The notes beneath the pieces were generated by a model. It ran no database searches, had not been told where the DNA came from, and saw only the letters and a list, made by a program, of their open reading frames with translations. Positions 6,593 to 8,923 of a stretch of DNA of 8,923 nucleotides are shown piece after piece (the stretch's first letter is position 1; each line of letters starts with the position of its first letter). The stretch is from Coriobacteriales bacterium (lineage in GTDB: Bacteria > Actinomycetota > Coriobacteriia > Coriobacteriales > UBA8131). The position numbers were made by a program, and so were the translations under genes. The DNA lies in NCBI GenBank assembly GCA_031274985.1, contig JAISPK010000139.1:1-8923 (forward strand). Reading direction: 5' to 3'.

Positions 6593-7960
6593 TTGATACT
6601 TCATCTTGATCTTTCCACCGGAGCTTCCGGTGACAAAGTGCTCGGAGCCCTCATTGAGCTGTGCGAGGCTCAAGAACTGCTGACCTTCGATGAGCTCTCA
6701 AACACGGCTGAGAAGCTTCTGCCCGGGGTTGTCTTCACCCGAGAGAAGGTAGTCCGCAAGGGTATCGCTGCCACGCATGTCTCGGTGGGACAGGGGGACT
6801 TGCTGACAAAAGGGGACGTACCTTCTGTCTTGTTGGCAGGGGACCAGCCAACAAGACAGAAGGTACGTCCCCTTTTGTCAGCAAGTCCCCTTTTGTCTGC
6901 GTCCCCCTGTCCAAGCAGCCTGTCACACCGGCATTGGGGAGAGATCCGCGATCTCATCAAGGACGCTGCCACACACGGCATCATCAACTCAAACACCGCT
7001 CAACTGGCCACACGGGTCTTTACCCGCGTGGCAGAGGCTGAGGCCAAGGTGCATAACACCACGCCTGACCGGGTACATTTTCATGAGATTGGGGCTGCTG
7101 ACTCGATAATTGATATGGTTTTTTGCAGTTATTTGCTCGATCTTCTCAACCCCGATGCAGTCTATGCCACACCCCTTGCATTGGGAAACGGCACCGTTAT
7201 CTGCGATCACGGCCAACTCCCGGTGCCTGCCCCGGCAACCGCAGAGATCCTGGCCAACACAAACGTACCTGTTTATGCCTCGAGCCACCAAGGCGAACTC
7301 ACCACCCCCACGGGCGCGGCACTTATTGCCGAGCTGGTTACGAGCTTTGCCCCTCTCCCCTGCTCGCATCCTTTAGCTCAAGGCTATGGAGCCGGGAGCA
7401 GGGACCTGCCTGATGCAGCCAACGTGCTCCGCATCATCAGCGCTCAGCCCACCGCACTTGCCGGTCTTGAGGCCCATGAGAGTGAACAGCTCTTTGTTGA
7501 GGGAGTAGTGCAACTGGAGTGCAACCTTGACCACCTGAATGCCGAGACCCTGGCCTTTGCCAGCGAGGAACTCCTCAAAGAGAGCGGGGCCCTTGATGTG
7601 TGGCAGGAAAGCATCACTATGAAAAAGGGGCGTCTTGCCACCAAGCTGGTTGTGCTCGCCAAACCGGAAAAGGCCGGCTATCTGGCACAGAGGATAATCG
7701 AGCTCACCGGTTCTTTGGGGGTTCGTTCAGTCTACCTCGAACGCACCGTTATCCCCCGCAGCATTCTCACCCTTGAAACTCCCTACGGAACAGTGCCGTT
7801 TAAAGCCGCAGAAATCGGCACACCGGCGAGCCGCAGGCACTGGCTGCGCCCCGAGCATGAGGCCGTCGCTCAACTGGCGCGTGAAAAAGGTCTTAATTAT
7901 CCTTGCTTATACGAAGAACTGCAGCAGTATGCCGAGGCCGCTTTTTCAGAAAGCCTTTAG
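6593..7960 (+). CDS. larC: Nickel-pincer cofactor nickel-insertion protein LarC, with in-frame palindromic insert
   Basis: LarC is a CTP-dependent cyclometallase that inserts nickel into the pincer nucleotide. Seen: 455 residues from the TTG at 6593, beginning ILHLDLSTGASGDKVLGAL, the family N-terminus (LDxxSGISGDMxLGAL). VHFHEIGAADS lies at 161-171, GNGTVICDHGQLPVPAPATAE at 198-218, GELTTPTGAAL at 234-244, and the C-terminal half has MKKGR at 343-347 and GSLGVR at 373-378. Both halves are in one frame, unlike Lactobacillus plantarum, where larC1 and larC2 are joined by a programmed frameshift. Residues about 66-107 come from a palindromic DNA element; the family sequence resumes at SHRHWGEIRDLI. 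An ATG at 6566 would add nine residues (MATRNKDTV) but overlaps the putative -10 spacing and has only a weak AGG site. Whether the insert leaves activity intact is unknown, though it falls at a naturally variable loop. Confidence 0.93.
   Translation: MILHLDLSTGASGDKVLGALIELCEAQELLTFDELSNTAEKLLPGVVFTREKVVRKGIAATHVSVGQGDLLTKGDVPSVLLAGDQPTRQKVRPLLSASPLLSASPCPSSLSHRHWGEIRDLIKDAATHGIINSNTAQLATRVFTRVAEAEAKVHNTTPDRVHFHEIGAADSIIDMVFCSYLLDLLNPDAVYATPLALGNGTVICDHGQLPVPAPATAEILANTNVPVYASSHQGELTTPTGAALIAELVTSFAPLPCSHPLAQGYGAGSRDLPDAANVLRIISAQPTALAGLEAHESEQLFVEGVVQLECNLDHLNAETLAFASEELLKESGALDVWQESITMKKGRLATKLVVLAKPEKAGYLAQRIIELTGSLGVRSVYLERTVIPRSILTLETPYGTVPFKAAEIGTPASRRHWLRPEHEAVAQLAREKGLNYPCLYEELQQYAEAAFSESL
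6788..6912. repeat. Palindromic repeat element inside larC
   Basis: The core is a perfect inverted repeat: 6794-6837 and 6847-6890 pair over 44 of 44 bases around a 9-nt loop (6838-6846). Outer ends GGACAGGGGGAC (6788-6799) and GTCCCCCTGTCC (6901-6912) are also reverse complements. The right arm carries one additional unit of about 16 nt (TTTTGTCTGC plus flanking C-run), so it holds tandem GTCCCC-TTTTGTC units. Repeated GGGGAC/GTCCCC blocks resemble REP-type elements mobilised by RAYT (IS200-like) transposases; that link is inference, as no transposase is present. All 125 nt are open in the larC frame. Confidence 0.9.
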
Positions 7961-8001
7961 TATCGCTACGACGTTTTTGTTTTTGCACGGATTATTACTC
8001 A

Positions 8002-8158
8002 TTCTGGCAAAAAAATGCCAAAATGTGCGATTTTCATAATATTTTATTAATTGCTTATTTATCCGTAAATGTTAATGCGCTGGTAAGTGGGGTGTCTGGT
8101 TTTTTACCTTTTTGCGCAGCATCGCAAAACCACACATTTTGACGTTTTTTTGCCAGAA
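8002..8158. repeat. 33-bp imperfect inverted repeat pair flanking 91 nt
   Basis: The left arm 8002-8034 (TTCTGGCAAAAAAATGCC then AAAATGTGCGATTTT) and the right arm 8126-8158 are reverse complements at 29 of 33 positions. The shared core is TTCTGGC-A7-nGn-CAAAATGTG. The left copy also has a small internal palindrome GGCA-A6-TGCC. The high identity over a mixed-composition core argues against simple AT-rich chance. The arms could be two copies of a dispersed repeat, the ends of a small non-autonomous element, or paired regulator sites. Confidence 0.75.
8110..8129. repeat. Small hairpin TTTTGCG/CGCAAAA
   Basis: A perfect 7-bp stem with a 6-nt loop (CAGCAT), its right arm running into the right arm of the larger repeat. 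The T-run precedes rather than follows the GC part on both strands, so it is not an intrinsic terminator. Confidence 0.4.
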
Positions 8159-8163
8159 AGTAC

Positions 8164-8190
8164 CCTTTTGGTTGCAGAAGGTCCAAAAGG
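8164..8190. repeat. Small hairpin CCTTTTGG/CCAAAAGG
   Basis: A perfect 8-bp stem with an 11-nt loop, six nt beyond the right arm of the 33-bp repeat. No T-run follows on either strand. It could be a protein site or a fold in the 3' end of either convergent transcript. Confidence 0.45.
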
Positions 8191-8277
8191 TGCGGGTGGC
8201 GCATTCACAAAAGCTCGACGGAAGGGTAAACAATGCACTACCGAGAGCATTCTTGGGTGGAACGCCGCGGATGGTGT

Positions 8278-8832
8278 CTACTGGGCCCTTCGAAGCCATT
8301 CGTAGGCGATAGCTGTACAAGCCTGAGCAACATTGAGGCTTTGCGTAAAGCCCCGTTGGGGAAGCTTGAACTCAAAGTCGCAGGTCTCGCGCACGAGACG
8401 TGAGATGCCGGAGTCTTCTGCGCCCATAACCACAACGAGACGACCTTCAATGGGCGCGTTCCAAAGCGAGGTGGGGGCTTCGGCAGAGGCAGCGCCTACC
8501 CAGAAACCTTCGTCTTTCAGCCGCTTGAGACTCGCGGAGATATTAGCTTCTTGCGCCACCTTGAGATACTCCACTGCTCCGGCAGAGGTGCGATAGACGG
8601 TATTATTGACCTGAGCGGCACGTTTCTTGGGGATGATGACCCCCGTTGCGCCCACTACCTCAGCACTCCGGATGATTGCTCCCAGGTTTCCTACATCGGT
8701 GATGTGATCCAGCGCAATGATGAGGGCATCTTTTTTGCCTCGTGCCAACTCGATGAGGTCATAGAGCGACGCATACTCATACACATAGGGGGCGTCGCCA
8801 AACTCAAGACTCTGTTCTCTCCACTCACGCAT
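8278..8832 (-). CDS. TrmH-family (SpoU) RNA 2'-O-methyltransferase, RlmB-like, without N-terminal domain
   Basis: A SPOUT methylase that would transfer a methyl group from S-adenosylmethionine to a ribose 2'-OH in rRNA or tRNA; RlmB of this family modifies 23S rRNA G2251. Seen: 184 residues. Motif 1 is NLGAIIRSAEVVGATGVIIPKKRAA (Asn49, Arg55), motif 2 VVVMGAEDSGIS (134-144) and motif 3 LPQRGFTQSLNVAQACTAIAYEWLR (the knot, Ser165-Leu-Asn167). Before motif 1 there is only a linker, APYVYEYASLYDLIELA, like that which follows the substrate-binding domain in full-length RlmB (about 245 residues); the domain itself is missing. The start is the ATG at 8832 with AAAGGA six nt upstream; it overlaps the end of cysS by 8 nt. 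The position after cysS matches the cysS-rlmB gene order known in Firmicutes. An ATG at 8904 would extend it, but that stretch encodes CysS in another frame. The exact RNA target is unknown. Confidence 0.87.
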   Translation of the reverse strand: MREWREQSLEFGDAPYVYEYASLYDLIELARGKKDALIIALDHITDVGNLGAIIRSAEVVGATGVIIPKKRAAQVNNTVYRTSAGAVEYLKVAQEANISASLKRLKDEGFWVGAASAEAPTSLWNAPIEGRLVVVMGAEDSGISRLVRETCDFEFKLPQRGFTQSLNVAQACTAIAYEWLRRAQ

Positions 8833-8923
8833 GGGTGATCCTTTGTCCTTGGGGGGTATCTTCAATGGCAAGGTTGAGGGTTGCCAGCCCGTTGCGAACC
8901 GCATCTGCCCGTAGCCAGTCCCT
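8825..8923 (-). CDS. cysS: Cysteinyl-tRNA synthetase, C-terminal end (5' part outside window)
   Basis: Attaches cysteine to tRNA-Cys. Only the last 32 codons and the TGA at 8827-8825 are visible. They read ADAVRNGLATLNLAIEDTPQGQ, matching the conserved CysS C-terminus (AD-xIRDxL...GIxLEDTPQGxRW), where the EDTPQG signature is diagnostic. The tail RITHA differs from the usual short basic end. The frame is intact through a run of six C (minus strand) near 8851-8856. The downstream methylase starts 8 nt before the cysS stop, so the two are likely co-transcribed and translationally coupled. The fragment is short, but the motif match and the expected neighbour support each other. Confidence 0.8.
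   Translation of the reverse strand, partial: RDWLRADAVRNGLATLNLAIEDTPQGQRITHA

Larger units (their letters stand above)
7961..8277. other. AT-rich convergent intergenic region, no gene recognised
   Basis: These 317 nt separate the ends of larC and the TrmH-family gene, which point at each other. The first half is markedly AT-rich compared with the genes. It contains several inverted repeats, listed separately, and poly-A/poly-T tracts, but no protein with recognisable features and no classic terminator (GC stem plus T-run). A weak 5-bp stem GGTAA/TTACC (8082-8108) followed by TTTTT is the closest candidate for larC termination. Confidence 0.7.

Noticed and set aside
6788..6912. The larC palindrome as an intrinsic terminator or CRISPR-like array
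   Set aside because: No T-run follows the stem and larC continues in frame with conserved motifs; there are no regularly spaced unique spacers.
8082..8113. GGTAA/TTACC stem followed by TTTTT as the larC terminator
   Set aside because: The stem is only 5 bp, AT-rich and with a 17-nt loop, too weak to call as a terminator feature.
8072..8320. Small open frames on both strands in the 7961-8277 gap
   Set aside because: They run through inverted repeats and into the TrmH gene, lack ribosome sites and show no protein-like composition.
8851..8856. Run of six C (minus strand) as a frameshift site joining two frames of one gene
   Set aside because: The upstream frame ends as CysS at its own TGA and the downstream frame has its own start, so two normal overlapping genes explain it.
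8833..8904. N-terminal extension of the TrmH-family protein from the ATG at 8904
   Set aside because: The same bases encode the CysS C-terminus (EDTPQG) in another frame, and a well-spaced ribosome site precedes the ATG at 8832.

Overview
The window is a compact, GC-rich bacterial stretch with short gaps and four proposed non-ATG starts. The gene set (MurT/GatD pair, LarB/LarC, DegV, C4 zinc-ribbon coiled-coil protein next to RNase HI, cysS followed by a TrmH methylase) fits a Gram-positive bacterium, most plausibly an anaerobic actinobacterium of the Coriobacteriia. That placement is inference from gene content and style; no taxonomic marker gene is present.

Layout. Positions 1-4458 hold a leftward gene run in transcription order larB, leuA, a DegV-family gene, a zinc-ribbon coiled-coil gene and a partial RNase HI gene. 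larB and leuA overlap by 4 nt; the zinc-ribbon and RNase HI genes are 4 nt apart. A 56-nt divergent region (4459-4514) separates this run from the rightward murT-gatD pair (4515-6491). A short spacer with its own TATAAT box leads into larC (6593-7960). From 7961 to 8277 lies an AT-rich convergent intergenic region full of inverted repeats. The window ends with two leftward genes, the last codons of cysS and a short TrmH-family methyltransferase, overlapping by 8 nt.

How the genes relate. larB and larC encode two of the three enzymes for the nickel-pincer nucleotide cofactor of lactate racemase-type enzymes; larE and larA are not in the window. The two lar genes are separated by, and larB is divergent from, a MurT/GatD-like pair. 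In typical Gram-positives that pair amidates D-glutamate in lipid II. leuA commits carbon to leucine synthesis and is translationally coupled to larB.

Most notable points. (1) The GatD-like protein has no cysteine at all: the nucleophile position of the amidotransferase reads Ile-Gly-Ala-Ser-Tyr-Gln instead of Ile-Cys-Gly-Gly-Tyr-Gln. Its MurT partner lacks the usual four-cysteine zinc ribbon. The pair therefore looks like a derivative of lipid II isoglutaminyl synthase without glutaminase chemistry. (2) larC contains a perfect 44-bp inverted repeat with a 9-nt loop, part of a roughly 125-nt palindromic element that is read through in frame and adds about 42 residues at a surface-loop position. 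(3) The TrmH methylase lacks the usual N-terminal substrate-binding domain and starts inside the end of cysS.
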